A program made the position numbers and the translations under genes. Shown one piece after another: positions 32,936-43,709 of a stretch of DNA of 64,000 nt. Every line of letters starts with the position of its first letter. The first letter of the stretch is position 1. This DNA comes from Ahaetulla prasina (taxonomy: Eukaryota > Chordata > Lepidosauria > Squamata > Colubridae): assembly GCF_028640845.1 (NCBI RefSeq), contig NC_080540.1, positions 49,396,561 through 49,460,560 on the forward strand, written 5' to 3'. Under the pieces are notes generated by a model that was given only the letters and a program-made list of their open reading frames with translations, searched no databases and was not told where the DNA came from.

Positions 32936-33620
32936 TCAGCAAGATCCTCCACAAACATCAACACATGACAAGACCTTGAACTGAACCAGACCAGGGCCAA
33001 AATGCTACTCCTGACACAAACATCAACACATGACAGGACCTCAAACTCAGAACCAGACCAGGACCCAAAATGCTACTCCTGACACAAACATCAACACATG
33101 ACAAGACCTTGAACTGAACCAGACCAGGACCCAAAATGCTACTTCCCACACAAACATCAACACATGACAAGACCTTGAACTGAACCAGACCAGGGCCAAA
33201 TGCTACTTCCCACACAAACATCAACACATAACAGGACCTCAAACTCAGAACCAGACCAGGACCCAAAATGCTACTTCCCACACAAACATCAACACATGAC
33301 AAGACCTTGAACTGAACCAGACCAGGGCCAAAATGCTACTCCTGACACAAACATCAACACATGACAAGACCTTGAACTGAACCAGACCAGGGCCAAATGC
33401 TACTCCTGACACAAACATCAACACATGACAAGACCTTGAACTGAACCAGACCAGGGCCAAAATGCTACTCCTGACACAAACATCAACACATGACAAGACC
33501 TTGAACTGAACCAGACCAGGGCCAAAATGCTACTTCCCACACAAACATCAACACATGACAAGACCTTGAACTGAACCAGACCAGGACCCAAAATGCTACT
33601 CCTGACACAAACATCAACAC
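32936..33620. repeat. About 65-bp minisatellite, about 10 units
   Basis: Successive CATCAACACA marks lie at about 32,956, 33,021, 33,089, 33,155, 33,219, 33,288, 33,352, 33,416, 33,481, 33,546 and 33,612, giving periods of 64-69. The minus-strand SCVDVCVRSSILGPGLV frames are by-products. The array is preceded by a 20-bp PLE scrap (ATCAGCAAGATCCTCCACA). Confidence 0.93.
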
Positions 33621-34165
33621 ATACTTCATCTATAATGGACAAAAATACAAACAAATAGAAGGCGCACCCATGGGATCACCCTCTCACCTGTCATTGCCAA
33701 CCTCTACAAGGAACACTTTGAAACCCAAGCACTAGAAAAATCTGATCACAAACCCAAACTCTGGCTCAGATCGTACGACACCACCATAATCTGGCCACAA
33801 AGGAAAGAAAAACTTGACAACTTCCTCAGACCTCAATAGCCTACACCCCAAAATACAGTTCACCATGGAAACAGAAGTTAACAACCAACTTCCCTTCCTA
33901 GATGTCTTAGTCTACAAGAAACCCAATGGCACCCTAGGACACACCATCTACCAGAAGAAAAACTTCATCTCTTTTCCAACACCTTAAAGCCACAGGACAC
34001 GATATTGACTTTAAAAGACCAGAACTATTGCCAAAACTGAACACTTTAACAACAGAATAATCAGAGAAGCCATCGAGATAAACGCCCACACAGCATGAAC
34101 AAGCGAGATGATACCTCCCGCTTACCAAACATCTGAAAACTAGCCCTAGTCAAGAAATGAATCAG
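33613..34165 (+). pseudogene. PLE RT piece fused to PLE C-terminus by internal deletion
   Basis: The frame pieces include YFIYNGQKYKQIEGAPMGSP and the region around the YVDD box, which is damaged here (TCGTACGACACC in place of TACGTAGACGACACC). Text then jumps from TACCAGAAGAAA to AACTTCATCTCTTTTCCAAC, omitting the rest of RT and most of GIY-YIG. The C-terminal text GATGATACCTCCCGCTTACC follows. Many single-base losses. Confidence 0.82.
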
Positions 34166-34386
34166 CTACAAAATTGACACCAACACATGACAGGACCTCA
34201 AACTCAGAACCAGACCAGGGCCCAAAATGCTACTTCCCACACAAACATCAACACATGACAAGACCTTGAACTGAACCAGACCAGGGCCAAATGCTACTCC
34301 TGACACAAACATCAACACATAACAGGACCTCGAACTCGAAACCAGACCAGGACCCAAAATGCTACTTCCCACACAAACATCAACCC
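34166..34386. repeat. About 65-bp minisatellite, about 3 units
   Basis: The same unit as at 31.44 and 32.94 kb, preceding a CCAAT-box array. Confidence 0.9.
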
Positions 34387-34560
34387 CATTAACCAATTAG
34401 CAACAATTAATCAGCTTGCAGCAGCTAGGCCAACAATTCAAAAACTCCATTAACCAATCAAAATGTAGCAACACAGCCAACCAATCAGCTTGCAAAACAC
34501 CCCCACCAGTATTTATAGAGAAACAGCAGTTAAAATCCACACTTTGCTCACATAAAGATA
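34386..34560 (+). promoter_or_regulatory. PLE terminal promoter-like region (CCAAT array, TATA-like box)
   Basis: Three CCAAT boxes (AACCAATTAG, TAACCAATCA, AACCAATCAG) are followed by AGTATTTATAGAG and then GAAACAGCAGTTAAAATC. The same order, with four CCAAT boxes in a near-tandem arrangement of about 78 bp, is at 39,332-39,500 and 45,804-45,985. PLE terminal repeats are expected to carry the promoter; the function here is inferred from motif order. Confidence 0.55.
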
Positions 34561-34573
34561 TTACATAAAAGAC

Positions 34574-34579
34574 TGAATA

Positions 34580-34646
<67 letters not shown>
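34574..34646. repeat. (AT)n tract between opposed PLE ends
   Basis: Nearly pure AT dinucleotides with one CAT interruption. It separates a plus-strand PLE end from a minus-strand PLE end. Confidence 0.95.
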
Positions 34647-34649
<3 letters not shown>

Positions 34650-37285
34650 TTCTGAGGTTTTTGTTTGTATAGGTCTTGGTTGTTCGGGTTTTCTCCGTAA
34701 AATTGAAGTGTCTTATGACGTTTAATAAGTCTCATTCGTCATCTTCAGGCTTCAGCTTCGTGCTTCTGGGAGCAATGTGTGATCGCAGCTGTTTCTTCCT
34801 TTTAACTGCTAGTGGGGTTTGAACTGATTGGGTGGGAGCTTGGCTGTGCTCTGATTGGATGGGGTTTTTCTGTGCTCTGATTGGCTGGGGTGTGTCCTGT
34901 GTTGGTGGGGCTTGGTTGTGCTCAGTCTAATCTGTGCTGCAGGGGATTTGAGCTGGTGAGCTGCACTGCTGCTGTTTGGCTTCGTGTTCGTGGTCGCTAC
35001 ATCTTCGTAGTGGGTGTCAGTCTGCTGCATGTATGGATTGAGGGGTTTGAAATGGCTAATGTTGCAGCTGCGGTCTGGCTTCTGGTCCTTGGTCGTGCTT
35101 CCTGATCAGTGTGGGTTTGGGTGCTTTCTGGGTGGATGTGGTGGTGACATCCTGTGTGGACCTCGTGAGTGTGGGTCTGGTGTCATTCCTCGTGTTAGGG
35201 ACACGCGTGTCAATAAGGGCAGGTTGGCAAATCGCTGGTAGGCGGGAGGTATCATCTCGTTCGTTCATGCTCTGTGGGCGTATTTCTATCTCGATGGCTA
35301 CTCTGATTATTCTGTTGTTAAAGTGATCAGTATAGGCGATAGTTCTGCTCTTATTAAAGTCAATATCCTGTCCTGTGACTTTATAGTGTAGGACCAGGGA
35401 AGAAGTAGGTTGCTCTTTTTTGAATGAGTACTTGTGTACTTCAATGCGTGCACTTATTCTTCTGTTGGTTTGTCCAATGTATGTGGTGGGGCAGGCGGTG
35501 CATGGGATTTCATATACTCCTTGATTTTCTAACTCAATTTTGTCTTTGGGGTTTCTTAGGATGGTGGATATTTTTGGTTTGTGCAGAATGCTGTCTTGAT
35601 GTTATGTTTGTGGAGGATCTTGCTGATTCTGTCTGTGGTGCCTTTTATATATGGGAGGAGGGCTGTGCCATTTTCTTGTTCTCTGTCTTGGGTTTTAGTG
35701 GGGGGTTCTTTTTGGATTAGTTTGGTAATCTTATTTCTCTGGAATCCATTGGATGTTAGTACGTTTGTGAGAGTGTGTAGTTCGGTTTTTAGGTGTTGTT
35801 CGTCAGCTAAGCATTTTGTTCTAGAGATGAGTGTCTTGGCTATGGAGTTGATCTGTGCTGGGTGGTGGTGTGAGAGTGCATGCAGATAGCGGTTTGTGTG
35901 TGTTTTCTTCTGGTAGATGGTGTGTCCTAGGGAGCCATTGGGTTTCTTGTAGACTAAGACATCTAGGAAGGAAGTTGGTTGTTAACTTGTTTCCATGGTG
36001 AACTGTATTTTGGGGTGTAGGCTATTGAGGTGTGTGAGGAAGTTTTCAAGTTTTTCTTCCGTGTGGCCAGATTATGAAGGTGTCGTCACGATCTGAGCCA
36101 GAGTTTGGGTTTGTGATCAGATTTTTCTAGTGCTTGGGTTTCAAAGTGTTCCATGTAGAGGTTGGCAATGACAGGTGAGAGGGTGATCCCATGGGTGCTC
36201 CTTCTATTTGTTTGTATTTTGTCCGTTATAGATGAAGTATGTGTTGATAGGCAGTGGTTGGTCAGATCTAGTATGTGCTTGGGGGTTATATTTGTTTTGG
36301 ATAGCTGTCAAGGCTTTGATTGGCACTTGGGTGAAGAGGATATGACATCAAAGCTCACGAGTGGTCTGGGCTGTAAGTTTTGTTTCTTTATGATCTCTAT
36401 GAACTGGAATGAGTTTTACGTGAGGCATGGATTCTGAGGCTGTAGTTAGAAATTTGGCTAGGTTTTGTAGAGGTGAGCCTATGGAGCTGACTATGGGTCT
36501 GAGGTTCCTTCTTTGTGTATCTTGGGAGGCTTAGAGCTTAATGATTTCTGGGAATGATTCTTTGTTCCTGATGGGGAGGCTTTTGGATCTAGTGGTTTTT
36601 CAGGTAGGTGGTGGGGTCTGTTTTAGGCTTGTATGCAGGGTCTTGAGTAGGTTTTAATTTGGTTTGGTAGTCAGATGTTCAACCACCGTGCGCTTGTCTG
36701 CTGGTGTTTATTATGCTGTATCTGGTTAAGTAGTGCTGTTCCTCTTTGTAAGTTGTTTTTGGGTGGCTTGCCGAGGATGTTGATTGTCTGATTTTGTTAG
36801 CCATCTGATTTGGTCAGGCTGGTTTCAACTCCATATAATGGTCCAGATGTTGGGAGTGACTGCAGTTGAACTTTGGAAAGGACATGGTTTCAGCTGGTGA
36901 GGATCCTATCTGAGATGTTATGCACTGTGTTCATGTGTTGCTGAGGGTGGAGGTTTGTTTCTGCTTGTAGTCTTGAGTTTGTTGTTCGTCTTGAGGGTGG
37001 TCTGTGTGCCTCCAGACGGCAAGTTGTTGGATTTGTCCCAAAGTGCCTGCATCTTGTTGCTGAGTTTGAGGTGAAGTGTGAGGAGATCTGTTGATTTGAT
37101 CTAGGAGGAATCTTTTGTGTGAAGTTCATTCTGATTAAGGCCAATCTTTTTAGTGCTTGGTGGCTGCAGAGTTGGAGGAATTCAATTGGAAGCATTTGGG
37201 ATTAAATTTTCATCGAAGTTTCAGAGGAATGAGGTCACATAAAATGGAAGCTCTTGACTTCTAGTTTTCAGGTCCTGGTCAGATC
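34647..37285 (-). mobile_element. Nearly full-length PLE copy, minus strand, decayed
   Basis: Read on the minus strand, the order is: N-terminal region (37,195-36,890), pre-RT ADKG region (about 36,690), RT (about 36,500-35,900, with the GAPMG-type box near 36,190), GIY-YIG (about 35,590-35,400), C-terminus (about 35,330-35,000), then the terminal region with CCAATCAGAGCAC repeats and a CTGAAGA core (34,743-34,749). It carries dozens of small deletions, many in homopolymers, and no long frame. The plus-strand frames listed here by frame finders are antisense. Confidence 0.85.
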
Positions 37286-37552
37286 AAATGACGCTAACAA
37301 ATGACTCAAATCACCAACATTGCAGCAGCAAGCCACCCAAAAGCAACTTACCCAAAGAGGAACAGACATTACTTAACCTGAAAAAGATACCAGCATAATA
37401 ATCCTACCAGCAGACAAGGCAACCACGGTGGTTATGAACACATCTGACTACCAAACCAAATTAACCAACCTACTCCAAGACCCTGCATACAAGCTAAAAC
37501 AGACCCCACCACCTACCTAGAAAACCACTAGATCCAAAATAAAAGCATCAGC
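37286..37552 (+). pseudogene. PLE pre-RT fragment
   Basis: Plus-strand text AAATCACCAACATTGCAGCA, CCACCCAAAAGCAACTTACC and CTACCAAACCAAATTAACCA, encoding in pieces PPKSNLP and the ADK-type segment (TACCAGCAGACAAGG). It is the sense version of the antisense text at 42.45-42.70 kb. It begins at a fold-back with the minus copy and ends where LINE copy 2 starts (GCAAGAAGTTATCATG). Confidence 0.78.
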
Positions 37553-38872
37553 AAGAAGTTATCATGTAACTTACAACTTCTCCACTGCAAAAACATATGG
37601 ACTTCAAATCTAGATCAAGGCAAATCAATAGATGCAATCTACATAGACTTCTGCAAAGCTTTTGACTCAGTAGTACACGATAAACTTCTCCTTAAACTAA
37701 CATCCTATGGCATCTCAGGACCCCTCCACAAATGGATATCTGCTTTTCTGTCTAACAGACAACAAGTGGTCAAAATTGGCAATGCTTTATCAAATCCTGT
37801 TCCTGTCAAGAGTGGCGTTCCTCAAGGCAGCATCCTTGGACCAACACTCTTTATTCTATACATTAATGATCTTTGTGACCATATCTCAAGTAATTGTGTT
37901 CTCTTTGCTGACGATGTCAAACTATTTAACACCACAGACAACACTTCTATCATTCAAAACGACCTTGACCATCTAACCGCTTGGTCTAAAAATTGGCAGC
38001 TCAAATTTCAACCAGCAAATGCTCAGTCTTACATATAGGAAAAAGAACTCTAAAACTAAGTACATACTAGATGGACATTACCTTACAGACGACCCCCATC
38101 CGTTAAAGACCTTGGAGTTTTCATGTCAAATGATCTAAGTGACAAAGCCCACTGCAACTACATAGCAAAAAAAGCTCTAAGAGTTGTAAACCTAATTTTG
38201 TGTAGCTTCTTTTCCAAAAACACCACACTACTAACCAGAGCATATAAAACATTTGCTAGACCAATTCTAGAATACAGCTCACCTGTTTGGAACCCTCACC
38301 ACATCTCTGACATCAATACAATTGAACGTGTCCAGAAATATTTTACAAGAAGAGTTCTCCATTCCTCTGAAAACAACAAAATACCTTATCCCACCAGACT
38401 TGAAATCCTAGGCTTAGAAAACTTGGAACTCCGTCGCCTTCGACAAGACCTAAGTTTAACTCACAGAATCATCTATTGTAATGTCCTTCCTGTCAAAGAC
38501 TACTTCAGCTTTAATTGCAATAATACAAGGGCAACCAATAGATTTAAACTTAATGTAAACCGCTTTAATCTAGATTGCAGAAAATATGACTTCTGCAACA
38601 GAATCATCAGTGCTTGGAATACTTTACCTGACTCTGTGGTCTCTTCCCATAATCCTAAAAGCTTTAACCAAAAACTTTCTACTATTGACCTCACCCCATT
38701 CCTAAGAGGACCATAAGGGGCGTGCATAAGCGCACAAACGTGCCTACCGTTCCTGTCCTATTGTTTTTCTTTTCTTCTTCCTATATATGTTTATATGTGT
38801 ATATACTATATAATCTTTTTGTATGATGTTGTGACAAAATAAATAAATAAATAAATAAATAAAACACAAGAT
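37553..38872 (+). mobile_element. Jockey/CR1-group LINE copy 2 (duplicate)
   Basis: It matches 29,880-31,192 almost base for base, including the same frame break after AQSYI and the same C-terminus (TPFLRGP), 3' UTR and AAAT tail. Coding pieces are 37,566-38,038 (RT with SGVPQGSILGPTLFILYIND and FADD) and 38,123-38,716. Differences seen by eye are few (e.g. SDKAHC for SAKAHC). The PLE sequence after the tail is also the same as after copy 1, so this copy arose by duplication of the locus and not by a new insertion. Confidence 0.92.
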
Positions 38873-39120
38873 TGCAGTCAGAAAAGAAGAAAAAACTTCA
38901 TCTCTTTTCCAACACCTTAAAGCAAAAGGACATGACATTGATTTTGAAGGAACCAAATTAATCTCCAGAACTGAACACTACCACAAGAGAATAATTATGG
39001 AAGCCATAGAAATAGAGAAACAGCCCCATAACATGAATAAACGTGACGATACCTCCCGCTTACCAAACATCTGAAAACTAGCCCTAGTCAAGAAATGAAT
39101 CCCAGCTACAAAAATTGACA
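38868..39120 (+). pseudogene. PLE C-terminal segment (duplicate of 31.19-31.44 kb)
   Basis: Same text as 31,192-31,436: AACACAAGATTGCAGTCAG to AAGAAATGAATCCCAGC. Encodes the GIY-YIG remainder, with a stop after DDTSRLPNI. Confidence 0.88.
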
Positions 39121-39330
39121 CCAACACATGACAGGACCTCAAACTCAGAACCAGACCAGGGCCCAAAATGCTACTTCCCACACAAACATCAACACATGAC
39201 AAGACCTTGAACTCGGAACCAGACCAGGGCCAAAATGCTACTCCTGACACAAACATCAACACATAACAGGACCTCGAACTCGAAACCAGACCAGGACCCA
39301 AAATGCTACTTCCCACACAAACATCAACCC
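39121..39330. repeat. About 65-bp minisatellite, about 3 units
   Basis: Units as at 31.44 kb, leading into the CCAAT array without a break. Confidence 0.9.
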
Positions 39331-39535
39331 CATTAACCAATTAGCAACAAAGCCAACCAATCAGCTTGCAGCAGCTAGGCCAACAATTCAAAAAACTCCA
39401 TTAACCAATCAAAATGTAGCAACACAGCCAACCAATCAGCTTGCAACAGCTAGGCCAGCAATTCAAAAAACACCCCCCCACCAGTATTTATAGAGAAACA
39501 GCAGTTAAAACCCACACTTTGCTCACATAAGAACA
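39331..39535 (+). promoter_or_regulatory. PLE terminal promoter-like region
   Basis: Two near-repeats, each with CCAATTAG/CCAATCA and CCAACCAATCAGCTTGCA followed by CAGCTAGGCC, precede AGTATTTATAGAG. The TATA-like box lies about 40 bp after the last CCAAT-bearing repeat. The promoter role is inferred. Confidence 0.6.
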
Positions 39536-39554
39536 AAGCCAAAAAAACTCCAGC

Positions 39555-39612
39555 CTGAAGATGATGAGTGAGATATCATCGAAACGTTGCCTAAATACTT
39601 TCAATCTTACAC
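39555..39612 (+). ncRNA. Hammerhead-like core at PLE end (unproven)
   Basis: CTGAAGA (39,555-39,561) fits the CUGANGA box of hammerhead ribozymes. It is followed by GATGAT / ATCATC, able to pair as a 6-bp stem II, then GAAAC (from about 39,581). Hammerhead motifs are known in PLE terminal repeats. I could not find stems I and III or the cleavage triplet in place, so only the core is supported. Confidence 0.35.
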
Positions 39613-39654
39613 GGGAAAAGACCTGAATATACCAAAACCTGCACACATATACAT

Positions 39655-40137
<483 letters not shown>

Positions 40138-41448
40138 ATAGTACCAAACCAAATTAACCAAGCCCCTAAAAACCCTGCATACAAGCCCCTAAAAACAGAC
40201 CCCACCACCTACCTAGAAAAAACCACTAGATCCAAAATAAAAGCCTCCCCCATCAGCGAAGAAATCCAACAAAAAATCATTCCCAGAGAGAAATCATCCA
40301 GATGCCCTAAGCTCTACGGCCTCCCCAAGATACACAAAGAAGGAACCCCACTCAGACCCATAGTCAGCTCCATAGGCTCACCTCTACAAAACCTAGCCAA
40401 ATTTCTCACCAAACAACTACAGCCCTATGCAGAATCCATCGCCTCACACGTAAAAAACTCATTCCAGTTCATAGATATCATAAAGAAACAAAACTTACAG
40501 CCCAGCGACCTACTTGTGAGCTTTGATGTCATATCTCTCTTCACCCAAGTGCCAATCAAAGAAGTCTTGACAGCTATCCAAAACAAATATAACCCCCCCA
40601 AGCACATCCTAGATCTGACCAACCACTGCCTATCCAACACATACTTCATCTATAATGGACAAAAATACAAACAAATAGAAGGCGCACCCATGGGATCACC
40701 CCTCTCACCTGTCATTGCCAACCTCTACAAGGAACACTTTGAAACCCAAGCACTAGAAAAATCTGATCACAAACCCAAACTCTGGCTCAGATACGTAGAC
40801 GACACCTTCATAATCTGGCCACACGGGAAAGAAAAACTTGACAACTTCCTCACACACCTCAATAGCCTACACCCCAAAATACAGTTCACCATGGAAACAG
40901 AAGTTAACAACCAACTTCCCTTCCTAGATGTCTTAGTCTACAAGAAACCCAATGGCTCCCTAGGACACACCATCTACCAGAAGAAAACACACACAAACTG
41001 CTATCTGCATGCACTCTCACACCACCACCCAGCACAGATCAACTCCGTAGCCAAGACACTCATCTCCAGAACAAAACGCTTAGCTGACGAACAACACCTA
41101 AAAACCAAACTACACACTCTCACAAACGTACTAACATCCAATGGATTCCAGAGAAATAAGATTACCAAACTAATCCAAAAAGAACCCCCCACTAAAACCC
41201 AAGAAAGAGAACAAGAAAACGGCACAGCCCTCCTCCCATATATAAAAGGCACCACAGACAGAATCAGCAAGATCCTCCACAAACATAACATCAAGACAGC
41301 ATTCTGCACAAACCAAAAAATATCCACCATCCTAAGAAACCCCAAAGACAAAATTGAGTTAGAAAATCAAGGAGTATATGAAATCCCATGCACCACCTGC
41401 CCCACCACATACATCGGACAAACCAACAGAAGAATAAGTGCGCATTGA

Positions 41449-41636
41449 AGAACACAAGAACTCAGTCAAAAGAGGAACCAACTTCTTCCTGGTCCAACAC
41501 CTTAAAGCCACAGGACACGATATTGACTTTAAAAGACCAGAACTATTGCCAAAACTGAACACTTTAACAACAGAATAATCAGAGAAGCCATCGAGATAAA
41601 CGCCCACACAGCATGAACAAACGAGATGATACCTCC
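41449..41636 (+). pseudogene. PLE GIY-YIG C-terminal half (frameshifted)
   Basis: In the next frame the text encodes EEHKNSVKRGTNFFLVQHLK, ATGHDIDF and the NNRIIREAIEI block with the catalytic-Glu region. It breaks off at GATACCTCCCA, where sequence switches to an antisense PLE. Confidence 0.8.
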
Positions 41637-43264
41637 CACGGAGTTGATCTGTGCTGGGTGGTGGTGTGAGTGCATGCAGATAGCGGTTTGTGTGTTTTCT
41701 TCTGGTAGATGGTGTGTCCTAGGGAGCCATTGGGTTTCTTGTAGACTAAGACATCTAGGAAGGAAGTTGGTTAACTTCTGTTTCCATGGTGAACTGTATT
41801 TTGGGGTGTAGGCTATTGAGGTGTGTGAGGAAGTTTTCAAGTTTTCTTTCCCGTGTGGCCAGATTATGAAGGTGTCGTCTACGTATCTGAGCCAGAGTTT
41901 GGGTTTGTGATCAGATTTTCTAGTGCTTGGGTTTCAAAGTGTTCCATGTAGAGGTTGGCAATGACAGGTGAGAGGGTGATCCCATGGGTGCGCCTTCTAT
42001 TTGTTTGTATTTTTGTCCGTTATAGATGAAGTATGTGTTGGATAGGCAGTGGTTGGTCAGATCTAGTATGTGCTTGGGGGTTATATTTGTTTTGGATAGC
42101 TGTCAAGGCTTCTTTGATTGGCACTTGGGTGAAGAGGATATGACATCAAAGCTCACGAGTAGGTCGCTGGGCTGTAAGTTTTGTTTCTTTATGATCTCTA
42201 TGAACTGGAATGAGTTTTTCGTGTGAGGTGATGGATTCTGCATAGGGCTGTAGTTGTTTGGCGAAATTTGGCTAGGTTTTGTAGAGGTGAGCCTATGGAG
42301 CTGACTATGGGTCTGAGTGGGGTTCCTTCTTTGTGTATCTTGGGAGGCCGTGGAGCTTAGGGCATCTGGATGATTTCTCTCTGGGAATGATTCTTTGTTG
42401 GATTTCTTCGCTGATGGGGAGGCTTTTATTTTGGATCTAGTGGTTTTCTAGGTAGGTGGTGGGGTCTGTTTTAGGGGCTTGTATGCAGGGTCTTGGAGTA
42501 GGTTGGTTAATTTGGTTTGGTAGTCAGATGTGTTCATAACCACCGTGGCGTTGCCCTTGTCTGCTGGTAGGATTATTATGCTGGTATCTTTTTCAGGTTA
42601 AGTAGTGCTGTCTGTTCCTCTTTGGGTAAGTTGCTTTTGGGTGGCTTGCTGCTGCAGGATGTTGGTGATTTGAGTCTGATTTTGTTAGCGTCATCGGGGT
42701 TGATTTTGGTCAGGCTGGTTTCAACTCCATATAATGGTCTCAGTGGGGATGTATTTTGGGAGTGACTGCAAAGTTGAATCCTTTGGAAAGGACATCGGTT
42801 TCAGCTTTGGTGAGGATCCTATCTGAGATGTTATGCACTGTTTGTTTCATGTGTTGCTGTGAGGGTGGAGGTTTGTTTCTGGCGTTCTTGTAGTCTTGAG
42901 TTTGTTGGTGTGCGTGTCTGTCTTGAGGGTGGTCTGTGTTTGGCTCTCAGGCGGCAAGTTGTTTAGTTGTCCCAAAGTGCGGGTGCATCTTGTTGCTGAG
43001 TTTGAGGTGAAGTGTGAGGAGATCTTTGTTGATTTGATCTAGGAGGAATCTTTTGTGTGAAGTTCATTTCTGATTAAGGCCAATTCTGTTCTTTTTAGGA
43101 TCGTTTGGTGGCTGCAGAGTTGGGTGGAATTTCAATTGGAAGCATTTGGGGATTAAATTTTCATCTGCAGTTTAAGTAGGAATGCGAGGTCACATAAAAT
43201 GGAGCTCTTTGGACTTCTAGTTTTCATAGGTCCTGGTCAGATGGTGGATTTCCTCCCGTAGAGG
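41637..43264 (-). mobile_element. PLE 5' body and RT, minus strand
   Basis: Minus-strand reading from 43,264 gives: 5' untranslated start (ATTGCACCTCTACGGGAGGA), the N-terminal region, the conserved IIILPADKGNATVVMNTSDY segment (about 42,590-42,530), RT from PKLYGL to about the YVDD region (about 41,880) and TMETEVN, stopping at the 41,637 junction. Frames are broken by small deletions. This copy best shows the N-terminal part missing from the 40-kb frame. Confidence 0.82.
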
Positions 43265-43709
43265 TGCAATATTTGTTTTCTGAGGTTTTCACGGGTGTTT
43301 GTATATAGGTCTTTGGTTGTTGGGTTTTCTCCCGTGTAAAATTGGAAGTGTCTTGGCGGCGTTTGAGTCTCATTCGTCATCTTCAGGCTTCAACCGTGCT
43401 TCTGGGAGCAATGTGTGATGAGCTGTTTCTTCCTTTTAACTGCTAGTGGGGTTTGAACTGATTGGGTGGGAGCTTGGCTGTGCTCTGATTGGATGGGGTT
43501 TTCTGTGCTCTGATTGGCTGGGGTGTGTCCTGTGTTGGTGGGGCTTGGTTGTGCTCAGTCTAATCTGTGCTGCAGATTTGAGCTGGTGAGCTGCACTGCT
43601 GCTGTTTGGCTTTGTGGCTACATCTTAGTGGGTGTCAGTCTGCTGCATGTATGGATTGGAGGGTTTGAAGTGGCTAATGTTGCAGCTGCGGTCTGGCTTC
43701 TGGTCCTTG
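43265..43709 (-). mobile_element. PLE terminal region and C-terminus, minus strand, head-to-tail with next copy
   Basis: Minus-strand text runs C-terminus (AGGACCAGAAGCCAGACC), CCAATCAGAGCAC repeats, a CTGAAGATGACG core near 43,377, and TTACACGGGAGAAAACCC, then passes directly into the 5' start of the 41.64-43.26 kb body. This is the tandem terminal-repeat-then-body order expected for PLEs. Confidence 0.78.

Noticed and set aside
31686..33620. CRISPR-like repeat array
   Set aside because: Units are contiguous with no unique spacers, in a vertebrate genome; they are a LINE-derived tandem and a minisatellite.
31307..34396. Repetitive minus-strand protein SCVDVCVRSSILGPGLV
   Set aside because: Antisense of the PLE minisatellite; the unit length drifts and breaks the frame, and the sense strand explains the sequence.
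34809..36437. Plus-strand frames such as FGPGF/VCVDR-type proteins
   Set aside because: They are antisense to a decayed PLE; motif order fits only the minus strand.
39555..39612. A complete hammerhead ribozyme
   Set aside because: Only the CUGAAGA-stem II-GAAA core is visible; stems I and III and the cleavage triplet could not be placed, so I call it hammerhead-like only.
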